This document shows, in pieces, positions 16,913 to 26,108 of a stretch of DNA of 64,000 nt. The stretch spans positions 124,001-188,000 of the forward strand of contig NZ_FNVO01000004.1 of the NCBI RefSeq assembly GCF_900108175.1, read 5' to 3'. The stretch comes from Thermomonospora echinospora. GTDB taxonomy: Bacteria > Actinomycetota > Actinomycetes > Streptosporangiales > Streptosporangiaceae. The position numbers and the translations under genes are program-made. The notes below the pieces were generated by a model that was not told the DNA's origin, searched no databases, and saw nothing but the letters and a program-made list of their open reading frames with translations. Numbering within the stretch: position 1 is the stretch's first letter; each line of letters begins with the position of its first letter.

Positions 16913-17923
16913 ATGGCCGCGAAGAAGAACACGGTCACCGCTCCCGCCGCCCCGGCCGCTGATATCGCCACCGCCACCCCGGACACCACCACCGCCACCC
17001 CGGACACCACCACCGCCCCGGCGTCCACCGCCCGCCCGGACGGCCCGGCTGGGGTGGTGTGGGACGCGGTGACGGCCAACCCCGGCGGGACGGTGCCGGT
17101 CATCGCGAACGCGGCGGGGGTGGCCCGTGCGGTGGCCAAGGCCGAGCTGATCGCGCTGGCCACGTCGGGGCGGGTGGTGTGCACGCCGGGAGGGCGCGGC
17201 GACAACGGGCGTGCCCTGCCGGACACGTGGGCACCGGCCCCGGACACGACGATCGACACGGCCACCGCTTCGACCGCCGATGCCGCTGAGGCCACCGTCC
17301 CGCAGGCCCCGGCGGTGACGGCGGAGGCGATTGCGGAGGCGATGCGGATCATGCAAGCCGAGGCCGATCGGCGGGCGGCGGCTGAGGCCGACCTTCAGAA
17401 GGCGATGGCTGAGGAGGAGGCGCGGCGGGCGAAGGTCCTGGCCGATTTGGCCAGGGCCCGTACCGCCGAGGACACCCGCCGGGCGCTGGCGGACCTGCTG
17501 GCGGCCGTCACCACCGCGTACGCGGCCGTCGTCGCCGGTGACCAGGTCGCCACCGTGGCCGGGTTGGAGCGCATCTACGCCGAGGCGAACAACGTGCGGA
17601 AGGCGTCCAAGGTCGGCCCGGTCCGCACCGGTGCGAAGGGGACCGGGGCGGTCCGCGCCGACCGGGCCGCGCCCCGGCCGTTGCGGCCGGAGGTGGTCGC
17701 GCACCTGAGCGCGCACCCCGGCAAGGAGTTCACCCCGGGCGAGATCGCCAAGGTGCTGGGACGGTCGTCGGGGGCGGTGGCCAACGCGTTGGAGACGTTG
17801 GCCAAGAACGGTGAGGCCGTGCTGACCAGCGAACGTCCCGCCCGCTACACCGCCCCCACCACCACCACCGCCACCGGCACGGCCGCCACCGGCACGGCGG
17901 CCGGTGACGGCGACGTGTCATAG
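16913..17923 (+). CDS. Winged-helix protein with Ala/Thr-rich linker and coiled coil
   Basis: 336 residues from ATG 16913, with AAGGAG seven bases upstream. Two short repeats of ATPDTTT open the disordered N-terminus. Next come a helical segment that looks like a small winged helix (GVVWDAVTANPGGTVPVIAN...LIALATSGRV), a charged coiled coil (about residues 150-190, EAMRIMQAEADRRAAAEADL) and a C-terminal winged helix (PLRPEVVAHLSAHPGKEFTP followed by EIAKVLGRSSGAVANALETL). It probably binds DNA. A terminator hairpin follows directly. Proteins of this form are common in actinomycete mobile elements; the exact role is unknown. Confidence 0.65.
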   Translation: MAAKKNTVTAPAAPAADIATATPDTTTATPDTTTAPASTARPDGPAGVVWDAVTANPGGTVPVIANAAGVARAVAKAELIALATSGRVVCTPGGRGDNGRALPDTWAPAPDTTIDTATASTADAAEATVPQAPAVTAEAIAEAMRIMQAEADRRAAAEADLQKAMAEEEARRAKVLADLARARTAEDTRRALADLLAAVTTAYAAVVAGDQVATVAGLERIYAEANNVRKASKVGPVRTGAKGTGAVRADRAAPRPLRPEVVAHLSAHPGKEFTPGEIAKVLGRSSGAVANALETLAKNGEAVLTSERPARYTAPTTTTATGTAATGTAAGDGDVS

Positions 17924-17941
17924 GACGCCTGACAGCCCGAT

Positions 17942-17973
17942 CGGGGGCGGGACCGGCAACGGTCCCGCCTCCG
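17942..17973 (+). terminator. Hairpin terminator after the winged-helix gene
   Basis: A perfect ten-base stem (17946-17955 with 17960-17969) closed by a GCAA tetraloop and extendable to 14 pairs with one G-T. It starts 18 bases after the stop codon. There is no U-run, as is usual for actinomycete terminators. Confidence 0.7.
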
Positions 17974-18367
17974 ACAGCTTTGGGGCCATCACGGCACGTC
18001 AGGCGCCTCACAGGGCATCTATCGGGACGTCGACGCGGAACGCCGAGGCCCCACTGACCCCACGTGATCGGTGGGGCCTATGGCGCGTTGGGCCCCGGTA
18101 GGGCGCACCCCGGCACCCCACAGGGTTCGGTGTGTGGACGTCTGGGATGTGATGGCGGGTGTCCCGCTCAGCGTTCATGCGGTCGTATCGCGGGCTGATG
18201 GCCTGGTTTGGGTGGCACCGGTCCTGCCCTGTTCCGGCGCATCGGAGTCGTCACGGCACGTTGGGAACTCGTGGGGGATGCGTCCAGAGTCAAGACCACG
18301 TTCCCTTTGATAGGTGGGCTGTCGGGCATCGTGGTCCGCTGGGTTGTGTCCGTGTGCGAGAGGAAGT
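17974..18367. other. Gap with a second inverted repeat
   Basis: No gene recognised. An inverted repeat AGGCCCCAC (18046-18054) / GTGGGGCCT (18071-18079) with a 16-base spacer could be a second terminator or an operator. The sequence further right leads into the DUF3885-like gene. Confidence 0.35.
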
Positions 18368-18946
18368 GTGCTTCAGGTGCCTGAAAGCAGATGGGCGGCG
18401 TTGACAGGGCTGTGGCGGCAGCGCTGGCCTGATTGCGACCCTGTCGGGCACAAGCTCCGTGGGCCGTACCGGGATGTGTGGGTGCGTTTCCACAGCCTGC
18501 CGGAGTCGAAGCGGTACGCCGAGGATGAGGCCGAGTACGCCGTCGTACTGGAGCGCTACAACTCCGTCCTCGACGAGTTGTTCGCGGGTACGGACGTGTA
18601 CGTGATCACTGCCGTGTGGACCACCGAGCCTGATGTTCCCGCCGGTCGACTGAGCACGGGCTACTGGCGAAGCCTCCTCGTGGCGGATGACCCCGACCCG
18701 GAGTTCCGCACCTACTACCACCTCTTCGTCACTCGACTGCCCTGGCGGCGGGGGTGCATCGATGACCTGCTGCGCGATGTCGCTGATGAGAGGGTGGCGG
18801 ACGTCCTCATCACCGACACTCGGATGCAGCGCATTCATCATCCCTACGACGGTGGTGCCGACGTCTTTCTTCCCACGTCTGAAGAAAGGGACCGGCTCCG
18901 TGATCGGTATGCCGACTGGCTCTCCAACCACCCGTCTGGTCTCTGA
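18368..18946 (+). CDS. DUF3885-like hypothetical protein
   Basis: 192 residues from the GTG at 18368; a GTG at 18377 has a better-spaced AGGAAG and is equally possible, and the ORF extends to 18314. Recognisable stretches are YHLFVTRLPWRRGCIDDLL, VADVLITDTRMQRIHHPYDG and GADVFLPTSEERDRLRDRYA, which fit the DUF3885 family of small proteins often carried near toxin-immunity or mobile loci. Soluble, no signal peptide. Function unknown. Confidence 0.55.
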   Translation: MLQVPESRWAALTGLWRQRWPDCDPVGHKLRGPYRDVWVRFHSLPESKRYAEDEAEYAVVLERYNSVLDELFAGTDVYVITAVWTTEPDVPAGRLSTGYWRSLLVADDPDPEFRTYYHLFVTRLPWRRGCIDDLLRDVADERVADVLITDTRMQRIHHPYDGGADVFLPTSEERDRLRDRYADWLSNHPSGL

Positions 18947-19011
18947 CGATTCTCCGCCCTGCTGTCTCCTGGGCGTTTCGGTTGTGGCGGCGTGGCCTGT
19001 CAGGGCTGCGT

Positions 19012-19983
19012 TCAGGAGCGGCGGTAGGTGGGGCGGGCGTAGCCGACGAGGTCGGACCGGTTGCGGATGCTGCTGATCCGGACTTTGAGGCCGGTGCGGG
19101 GGGCTTCGACCATCCGGCCTCTGCCGATCACCAGGCCGACGTGGCCGGGACTGCCGGATGTCCCGCCGGAGCCTCGGAAGAACACGAGGTCGCCGGGGTG
19201 TTCTTGGCCGGCCGGGACGTGCGGCAGGGTCTTCCACTGGTCTTGGGAGATGCGCGGGATGGTGACCCCGGCCTGGTGCCAGGCGTAGCGGGTGAGGCCT
19301 GAGCAGTCGAAGCCCACGATGCCCGCACCTCGTGCGATGCCTCGGGTGGGGCCGTTGAGCCCGCCGCCGCCCCAGGAATAGGGGGTGCCGAGCCAGCGGA
19401 GGGCGGCCTTGACCGCGATGGCCGCGCGTCCGGTTGCGGCGATCGGTACGTCCGGGCAGGCACTGCCGCCTTCGCCGTACTCGGCGGCTCGTCGCAGGAT
19501 CTTCTTCACGTACCAGTCGGCGTGGTTGTAGCGGTGGAGGGCGCGTTCGAGGTGGGCGGGTGCGCCGTTGTGTTTGAGGTACCTGGCGGCGGCCGGGATC
19601 GCGTCGGTGGGATCGTAGATGTTCTTGCGTCCGTCGCCGTTGCCATCGACGCCGAACGCCGCCCAGGTGCTTCGTAGAAACTGCATGGGACCGGCCGCAC
19701 CGGCGTGGTTGGTGCCGGAGGTGATGCCGGGTCCGGTGCCCCGGCCGTGGTCGGACTCGGCGTCACCGATTGCGGCCAGGACGTTCCACGGGATGCCGTA
19801 CTGGGCTGCGGCCTTCAGGTAGAGCGCCAGGTAGGCGGGCGGTACGTCGGCCTGGGCCGTCCGGCCGGGTGCCGTCTGGCAGGCGGCGTCACCGCCACCG
19901 GGAAGGATCGCGCCGAGGGTTCCGACGAAGACGGCCAGGACGACGAACACGGCGGCCACCGGAACGCCGATGGCCAGCAGCAT
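19012..19983 (-). CDS. Lytic transglycosylase - NlpC/P60 cell-wall hydrolase of the conjugation system
   Basis: 323 residues from ATG 19983, which overlaps the upstream stop as TGATG; a longer ORF reaches 20088. One transmembrane helix (about residues 3-28) anchors a SLT-type domain (LAAIGDAESDHGRG with the catalytic Glu near residue 76, GPMQFLRSTW, YNHADWYV) followed by an NlpC/P60 domain (GFDCSGLTRYAW, Cys near 224; SPGHVGLVIG, His near 279). Two-domain hydrolases of this kind open the peptidoglycan for type IV secretion in Gram-positive conjugation. It is the last gene of the transfer operon. Confidence 0.85.
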   Translation of the reverse strand: MLLAIGVPVAAVFVVLAVFVGTLGAILPGGGDAACQTAPGRTAQADVPPAYLALYLKAAAQYGIPWNVLAAIGDAESDHGRGTGPGITSGTNHAGAAGPMQFLRSTWAAFGVDGNGDGRKNIYDPTDAIPAAARYLKHNGAPAHLERALHRYNHADWYVKKILRRAAEYGEGGSACPDVPIAATGRAAIAVKAALRWLGTPYSWGGGGLNGPTRGIARGAGIVGFDCSGLTRYAWHQAGVTIPRISQDQWKTLPHVPAGQEHPGDLVFFRGSGGTSGSPGHVGLVIGRGRMVEAPRTGLKVRISSIRNRSDLVGYARPTYRRS

Positions 19984-20906
19984 CAAGCCGCCCCGGGGCC
20001 GGTCCCGTGCTGCCGGTCGTGTGGGCCCCATGCGTCCGCCAGCGCCACCAACCGGCATCGTGGGCCGGTCGTTCCGGCCGGGAGCCACACCGGCCCGGCC
20101 GGACCGTCGACGGCCGCCCGGGGCGTGTGGACGGCGGTGGCCACCGGCACATCCGGGGTGCCGAGGACTTCGTGGAGGTTGGCCTCCCGCGCTGCGCTGG
20201 GCAGCCAGAACAGCACAGGAGTGGCGATGCCGGTGGACTCGGCGAGCGCGGCGTAGCCGGTCAGTTTGGCGGCCACGCGGGAGAGGGGTTCGCTGCCGGT
20301 GTCGTGCTCAAGGAAGAAGTCGATGGTGGCCGACGGTCCGATCTCCTGGGGTTCGGTCCATCGGCCGAAGGCGTCGGGGTGGGCGAGGTCGCCCCACAGG
20401 GAGGCGCATCGGCGTTCGGACCACCATTCGGCGAGGGCCGTGCCGTCGCCTCGCCGCCCGGCGTAGGCGTGCAGGTGGGCGAAGAAGTCGTTCACGCCGA
20501 CCTGGTGGCCGAGCTTGGGTGACAGCGAGATCGCCATGGCGTTGTCCTGGCGGTATCCGAGGTTGCGGAGGCTGATCCCGCGTTGTGCGGCCAGGACGTG
20601 GGCGCCTGCCGGGCCGAGTATCCAATGCTGGGGAGACGTTCCGACCGACGTCCATGGTTGGAACCGCACCAGCGCGAAGAGTTCGCGGAGTTGCCGTAGT
20701 CGTTGGCGGGCCCTGACCAGGCTCGGGAAGAAGATGGCGGTGAGCTGGTCGGTGGTGAGGACGCGGTGTTCCCAGACCAGTTCGAGGATCTTCCGGTCTC
20801 GTCCGGTCAGCCGGTACGCGAGGTCGGCGATCAGCTCTGGGGACATCCTCGGCCGGTGGCCGTGGGCTCCGCGCATACGGTTAGCGGTCTTGCTGGATCG
20901 GGTCAT
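19983..20906 (-). CDS. Replication-relaxation family protein
   Basis: 307 residues. The N-terminal part reads LTGRDRKILELVWEHRVLTT then QLTAIFFPSLVRARQRLRQL, a winged helix typical of the replication-relaxation (MobC-like) family, followed by the conserved NDFFAHLHAYAG and a restriction-fold-like Glu/Asp region (TIDFFLEHDTGSEPLSRVAAKL). These proteins accompany coupling ATPases in actinobacterial conjugative elements and are thought to act on the origin of transfer. Its start shares a base with the coupling-protein stop (TGATG). No classical relaxase with a HUH motif was found in the window. Confidence 0.75.
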   Translation of the reverse strand: MTRSSKTANRMRGAHGHRPRMSPELIADLAYRLTGRDRKILELVWEHRVLTTDQLTAIFFPSLVRARQRLRQLRELFALVRFQPWTSVGTSPQHWILGPAGAHVLAAQRGISLRNLGYRQDNAMAISLSPKLGHQVGVNDFFAHLHAYAGRRGDGTALAEWWSERRCASLWGDLAHPDAFGRWTEPQEIGPSATIDFFLEHDTGSEPLSRVAAKLTGYAALAESTGIATPVLFWLPSAAREANLHEVLGTPDVPVATAVHTPRAAVDGPAGPVWLPAGTTGPRCRLVALADAWGPHDRQHGTGPGAA

Positions 20907-23332
20907 CAGGCTTGCCTCCGTGGTGTGGCGGTGCGTGGATCGGTCAAGGTCGACGGCTGCCGAGCGCTGGGGCGTTGCTGCTTCCGGGCCGCGTACCTCT
21001 CTCGAGAAGCGGCCCGTACGGCTTCTGCGCGTCCGGGGACGGGTTCGGGCAGAGGGCGGGTGCGGAAGGTGAAGGCCGACGACAGTCCGCCTTCGGTGAC
21101 GAGTCGTCCGGCGGCCTGGTACGCGCCCAGGTGGGACAGGTCGTGCGGGGTGAGCAGGGGCGCGACGTGGCGGGCGAGGTCGGTGGCGTCCTCGGGCGAG
21201 GCGGTGAAGTAGATCTTGTTGCGGGCGTCGGCCGACACGGCCTCGCGGAGGTCTTTGGGCAGCTGGGACAGATGCTGGTGGGCGATGACGAGGCTGAAGC
21301 GGTAGGCGCGGGCTTCGGCGAGGACGTCGCTGATGGAGCCGGGCAGGTTGAGGAAGTTGTGGGCCTCGTCCACGTAGGCGGCGGCGTCCGGCCGGCTGTC
21401 CTCGGGCACCTTGGCGCGCGGGGTGACGGCCTGCCAGGTGTGGGCGAGCAGCAGGGAGCCGAACAGGCGGGCGGCGTCCTCGCCGAGCACGCCCTTGGGC
21501 AGGCGGGCCAGGATCAGCCCGCCGTGGTCGAGCATGTGGCCGAGATCGACGGTCGAGGCGCTGCCGGACAGGGCGTCACGGACGAACGGGCGCAGCAGGA
21601 CCGCCCGCAGCTTGTTCATCACCGGGCTGATCACGGCCGAGCGGGCGGCGGGTGACAGCTCGTCATAGGAGGCCCAGAAGCCGCGCAGCAGCTCGTCACC
21701 GAGTTTGGCCATGACCCGGGCTCGATACGGGCTGTCGGTGAGCAGCCTCGGGACCTCGGCGAGGGTGGCCCTTGGTCCGTGAGCCCGTACGAGGGTCAGG
21801 CAGGCCGAGCGCATGAGGTCGTCCAACCGCGGTCCCCAGGCTGTGGAAAAGCAGCGGCGGAAGATGGTGACGATCGAGTCCACCGCGAACGCCGGATCGG
21901 CTCCGGCCAGGACGTTGATGCAGGGCGGCGGGCCTTCTTCGGACGGGTCGAACACCACCGTCCGGCCGACCGCCCGCTCTGGGAGCCGTTGCAGCACGTC
22001 GGCGATGAGGTCGCCCTTGGGGTCGATGACCAGCGCACCTCGTCCGGCGTACGCGTCGGTGAGGATCAGGTTGGCCAGGAAGGTGGACTTGCCGACGCCG
22101 GTCTGCCCGAGCACGTGCAGGTGCTGGCGGGCACCGGCGACGGTCAGCGCGACCGGCCGGGGGTAACCGGCGTCCGCATCGCCGAGTACCCGCACCGGCC
22201 CCACCGTGCGCGCCGACACCGCCGGGGACGGGGCGACCGGCCGGGCACCCGCACGGGTGACGCCCGGTGCGCCCAGGTCGTAGGGAAGATGCGCAACCGC
22301 CGCCAACTCGGGCACCGACAGCAGATAGCCCCAGTCCAGACGGCGCGATGCCAACCGGACCGCCGGGATGCTTAGACGCTTGCGGCGTAGGTACTGGTGA
22401 CCGGAGGAGTAGAGCGCGAACGTGGAGGCCACCTCGTGGGCATGGCCGCGCAGCCACCCTCGGGCGGCCTCGTCGCTGCGGTGGCTGGTCGCCACGGCAT
22501 AGCGGATCTGCACTTCGAACCGCGGTTGCGCGGCCTTGCCGAGGATCGCGCGGACCTGCTCGGCACGTTCAGGGAACGTCCGGGCCAGCTCACCTGGGCG
22601 CGCGTGCCCGGACCCGCCGGGAGTGACCAGATCGAAGACCTTGCCTTGAGACGCGGCCGAACGGCCACCGCGCAGCGCCGAGGCGGCTCGGTGGGCATGG
22701 CGCAGGCGGCGCCCCGTGACCGGACGGGCCAGCACCTGAACGGCGACGTACTCACCACTGCGCAGCCCGGAGACAGCGCCGAGCAGGGCCCGCAAGGGGT
22801 CCGCGTCGTGCTGGTGCGTCAGCGGGTAGTGGTCGGGGCGGGCCAGGACGAGACATCCCCCGGCCGAGGACGCGGTGAGCGGGACCGGAGCCGACACAGG
22901 GCGGGTGGTGATGGTCGCACCAGGCCATGCCGACCGGATCATCTTCTCCACCAGCCCAGGCGGGATCATCCCAGGCACCCAGATCTGAACGCGAAGGCCG
23001 GTGGTGTCGGCGACGTACTCCCAGCTGACGTGCGGCTGCCCGTAGACGGCGCGCTTCCAGGCCGGGGCGGTGAGACCGACCAGATGCGTCCACCAGGCCG
23101 CGGCGCTGCCCTTCTCGACATGCGGCGGCACCGCCACCTCGACCAGACGCGCGCCCACCGCGAAACGGCGGTTACGCCACTTCCACAGCAGCGACCGCGC
23201 ACAGGCGAACAGCACCGCCCCGGCAAGGGAGAGCACGGCAAGCGGCGGACCGTATTCGGCGACCAAGGAGACGAGCCGTTCCGGGTCCTGCAAGAGGTCC
23301 GCCCAGCCGCCGGCCACTGACAACAGGCTCAT
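20906..23332 (-). CDS. VirD4/TraD-like conjugative coupling ATPase
   Basis: 808 residues from ATG 23332, which overlaps the VirB4 stop (ATGA). Two N-terminal hydrophobic stretches lie around residues 22-45. Walker A GQTGVGKSTFLANL is near residue 410 and Walker B AAYVDEAHNFL near 655. Also visible are VIDPKGDLIADVL and the glutamine-poor sensor region AHQHLSQLPKDL. This is the family annotated as type IV secretory system conjugative DNA transfer protein. It would bring DNA to the transfer channel at the membrane. The C-terminus is basic and Pro/Arg-rich. Confidence 0.85.
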   Translation of the reverse strand: MSLLSVAGGWADLLQDPERLVSLVAEYGPPLAVLSLAGAVLFACARSLLWKWRNRRFAVGARLVEVAVPPHVEKGSAAAWWTHLVGLTAPAWKRAVYGQPHVSWEYVADTTGLRVQIWVPGMIPPGLVEKMIRSAWPGATITTRPVSAPVPLTASSAGGCLVLARPDHYPLTHQHDADPLRALLGAVSGLRSGEYVAVQVLARPVTGRRLRHAHRAASALRGGRSAASQGKVFDLVTPGGSGHARPGELARTFPERAEQVRAILGKAAQPRFEVQIRYAVATSHRSDEAARGWLRGHAHEVASTFALYSSGHQYLRRKRLSIPAVRLASRRLDWGYLLSVPELAAVAHLPYDLGAPGVTRAGARPVAPSPAVSARTVGPVRVLGDADAGYPRPVALTVAGARQHLHVLGQTGVGKSTFLANLILTDAYAGRGALVIDPKGDLIADVLQRLPERAVGRTVVFDPSEEGPPPCINVLAGADPAFAVDSIVTIFRRCFSTAWGPRLDDLMRSACLTLVRAHGPRATLAEVPRLLTDSPYRARVMAKLGDELLRGFWASYDELSPAARSAVISPVMNKLRAVLLRPFVRDALSGSASTVDLGHMLDHGGLILARLPKGVLGEDAARLFGSLLLAHTWQAVTPRAKVPEDSRPDAAAYVDEAHNFLNLPGSISDVLAEARAYRFSLVIAHQHLSQLPKDLREAVSADARNKIYFTASPEDATDLARHVAPLLTPHDLSHLGAYQAAGRLVTEGGLSSAFTFRTRPLPEPVPGRAEAVRAASRERYAARKQQRPSARQPSTLTDPRTATPRRQA

Positions 23333-25125
23333 AGCGGGTCCACCTCCTCGGCGTGGCCGCGGGCGACGTCCAGCTCGATGAGTTCGGCCGGGTCGGTGGT
23401 GGCGAGGTCGTGTTCCTGCGGGCCGGCCACCGCGTAGAAGGCGGCCCGGTCGCTGCCGGCCCCGCCGCACAGCAGGGCCTCGCCTCGACCGGCGGCCAGC
23501 AGGAACGCCTTCTCCCCGCCGGTGAGGTTGAACGCCGTGCTTATTTCGTCGATGACCTGCGGAGACTGCCTCAGCAGGAGCTGTGTCGCCGAGTTGGCGA
23601 TCACGGCGCGGCCCAGGTCCGAGGCGAGCAGGTCGGCGGCGTCCTGGGTGACCACGGCCAGCCCTGCCCAGTGCTTACGCGCCGACTTGGCCAGCCGGTA
23701 CAGGAACCGGGCGCCCTCACCTTCCTGCATGAGCGTCCATGCCTCATCGACCACGACCAGCCGTCTGCGTCGGTCGGCGGGGTTGGCGACGCGTCGCCAG
23801 ATCGCATCCAAGGCGAGCAGCATCCCGACCGGTCGGGTCTCCTCGGGCAGGTCCCGCAGCGAGAACACGATCAGATGCCCGTCCGGCCTCGTCGTGGTCG
23901 GTCCCGCGAACAGGCCCCGGTAGGAGCCGGTCACGTACGGGGCCAGCCGCGCGGACAGGTCGGCGGCCTCGGCGCTGCCGTCGCGGTCGAGCTGGGCGGC
24001 GAGGTCGGCCAGCAGCGGGGCGGGACGCCTCCAGGTGCGGCGATCGGAGTTGATCCCGTGCTCGGCATAGGTGGCGACCACGGCGCGATCCAGGACGGCG
24101 CGGTGGGCGGGGGCGAGCGGTTCGCCGAGCATCGCGGCCACCAGCGTCTGGATGAACAGCGCCCGCCGGATGAAGGTGTCATCGTCCTGCCCGTCCGGCA
24201 GATCGAACGGGTTGAAGCACACCCCGGGCGCACCGAGGCCGATGTGCGTACCACCGACCGCCGACGCCAGGCGCCGGTACTCGTCCTCGGGGTCCACCAC
24301 GGCCACCTCGACCTGGTGGAACAGCAGCCGCAGCACCTCCAGCTTGGTGAAGTAGGACTTGCCCGCACCAGACCGGGCGATGGTCACGGAGTTGTAGTTG
24401 TCGCAGGCGAACCGGTCCCACCACACCGCCCCAGCCGAGTAGACGTTCAGCCCGTACAGCACGGGCGTCCGCCCGAGACGCGGTTCAAGGTCGGGTGAGG
24501 TGAACGGGAACGAGGCGGCCAAGGCGCTGGTGTCGAACGCGCGCCGCAGCTTCACGGCATCGGTGGCCAGCGGCAACGTCGCCACCCACCCCTGCAGCGC
24601 CCGGAAGGTGGTGGGCTGAGCGTTCAGCAGCAACGACGCGGCCAGCGCCCGTACCCGCTGCACCTCCGCCTCCAGCTCCTCGGCGTCGGCGGCGTGGACG
24701 GTCAGATACAGACCCATCCGGAACAGGCGGCCGTGCCCTCGCGCCAGCGATGCGGCCAGGTTGGCGGCGTCCTCGGCGGCGGCTTCGGCTGAAAAGTCGG
24801 CCAAGCGGCCGTGATCGGCATTGGAGCGGGACGAGGCCTCCAACCGGGCGAGCTGTCGACGCAGTCTCTGCGCCGCGACGAGCGGCGGGATCGGCTCGAC
24901 GTGCAGGGACACATCCAGACGCCCGGGATAGGTGAGCAGAGGCTCAAGCCATCCCGCGCCGACTTCTCGTGGATAGCCGGCCACGGCGAAGGAGGCGCAC
25001 ACCCCACCGGGCAACTCCAGCGACTTCGCACCGACCCGCAACGCCGAGGGCCCGAACGTGTCTTCTGTCTGCTCGTCTTCCTGGGACCGGCTGACCTCGG
25101 GGTGATGGGTGAACGGGAATCTCAT
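23329..25125 (-). CDS. VirB4-like conjugation ATPase
   Basis: 598 residues from ATG 25125, which overlaps the upstream stop (ATGA). Walker A ARSGAGKSYFTKLEVLRL is near residue 253, with VAVVDPEDEYRRLA after it and Walker B RRLVVVDEAWTLMQ near 458; SARKHWAGLAVVTQDAADLL contains the motif C region. An N-terminal non-ATPase domain of about 230 residues matches VirB4/TraE proteins. It is the main energising ATPase of the type IV secretion channel at the inner face of the membrane. All ATPase motifs are intact. Confidence 0.88.
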   Translation of the reverse strand: MRFPFTHHPEVSRSQEDEQTEDTFGPSALRVGAKSLELPGGVCASFAVAGYPREVGAGWLEPLLTYPGRLDVSLHVEPIPPLVAAQRLRRQLARLEASSRSNADHGRLADFSAEAAAEDAANLAASLARGHGRLFRMGLYLTVHAADAEELEAEVQRVRALAASLLLNAQPTTFRALQGWVATLPLATDAVKLRRAFDTSALAASFPFTSPDLEPRLGRTPVLYGLNVYSAGAVWWDRFACDNYNSVTIARSGAGKSYFTKLEVLRLLFHQVEVAVVDPEDEYRRLASAVGGTHIGLGAPGVCFNPFDLPDGQDDDTFIRRALFIQTLVAAMLGEPLAPAHRAVLDRAVVATYAEHGINSDRRTWRRPAPLLADLAAQLDRDGSAEAADLSARLAPYVTGSYRGLFAGPTTTRPDGHLIVFSLRDLPEETRPVGMLLALDAIWRRVANPADRRRRLVVVDEAWTLMQEGEGARFLYRLAKSARKHWAGLAVVTQDAADLLASDLGRAVIANSATQLLLRQSPQVIDEISTAFNLTGGEKAFLLAAGRGEALLCGGAGSDRAAFYAVAGPQEHDLATTDPAELIELDVARGHAEEVDPL

Positions 25126-26108
25126 CGCGGACCCTCCTGAGCGCTGATCAGCTCCCCGGGGCCGGCGACCTCGGGAAGACGGGCGTCCGCCGGGGACAGC
25201 GACTCGGCCAGCACCGCCGTGCACGCGGTGGTGTCCAGTACCTCGGCGGTGACACCGAGGACGGCCAGCGAACGAACGGCCTCCTCGGCTCGGCGCGCGA
25301 CCACGACCGCCCCGGCGTCTCGCAGCACCCGACGCGCCTTGCCCTTGGTCCAGGGGAACGCGGCGGCGCTCTGCTGCTCGCGCGCCGTATCCCGCAGGAC
25401 GATCAGAACCTCGCGGGTGAGCAGTTCGCGCGAGGCCTCCAGGTCGGCCAAATAGGCGGCATGGTCACGGGCCGCCTGCTCCAGCGCCGGATGAGGCAGG
25501 CGCGGGGCGGTATCGATCAGCTGGGCGACCATCGCGGACAGATCGACCGGCCGAGCCCGTACGAGAATCTGCACGGGTGTTTCCAGCGAGTTCAGCCACC
25601 GCCCGAACGCCGCGACCAGCGCGGCCTGCTCGTCGGCCGTCCGCAGCCCGAACGCCACCGTTCCCGCCCGCACCACGGCGGCCGTACCGCCGTCGGCCAG
25701 CTCCATGATCCCGTCCTCGCGCACCGCCCGCACGGGCAGCCGCAACGGAGCGGGCAGCCGTCCTCGCACCCGGCACCAAGCGGGCGGGGCGTGCACCCCT
25801 TCCGGCGCCTCGACCCTCGCCTTGGACGAGTGCAGATGGACGAGCGCGGCGAGCGCGAAGCGATCCAGACCCATGCCGTCATGGCGCGCCAAGGCCAGCA
25901 CCGCCCCGCCCCCGATGACCGGAAGCAGAACCGCGGCGATCACCGTGAACGGAAGCCGATCCGCCATGGCCATGTAGCCCCACGAGGCCAGCAGCCCGGT
26001 AGCGGAGAGAATGGCGACCTGCCGCGCGGTCAGCCCGTACATGATCTTGTCGGGCTGCTCGATGTCGGCGGGGATCTTGGCGGTCAACGCCTCGTCGTCG
26101 CGCGTCAC
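25122..26108 (-). CDS. PrgI-family membrane protein with SCO6880-like domain
   Basis: 328 residues. The N-terminal KIPADIEQPDKIMYGLTARQ is the PrgI signature and is followed by two transmembrane helices (about residues 31-47 and 52-71). The rest is a cytosolic domain with short strands (TVAFGLRTADEQAALVAAFG, QILVRARPVDL) and helices. PrgI proteins are VirB3-like partners of VirB4 and are encoded immediately before it, as here. ATGA overlaps on both sides. Confidence 0.8.
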   Translation of the reverse strand: MTRDDEALTAKIPADIEQPDKIMYGLTARQVAILSATGLLASWGYMAMADRLPFTVIAAVLLPVIGGGAVLALARHDGMGLDRFALAALVHLHSSKARVEAPEGVHAPPAWCRVRGRLPAPLRLPVRAVREDGIMELADGGTAAVVRAGTVAFGLRTADEQAALVAAFGRWLNSLETPVQILVRARPVDLSAMVAQLIDTAPRLPHPALEQAARDHAAYLADLEASRELLTREVLIVLRDTAREQQSAAAFPWTKGKARRVLRDAGAVVVARRAEEAVRSLAVLGVTAEVLDTTACTAVLAESLSPADARLPEVAGPGELISAQEGPR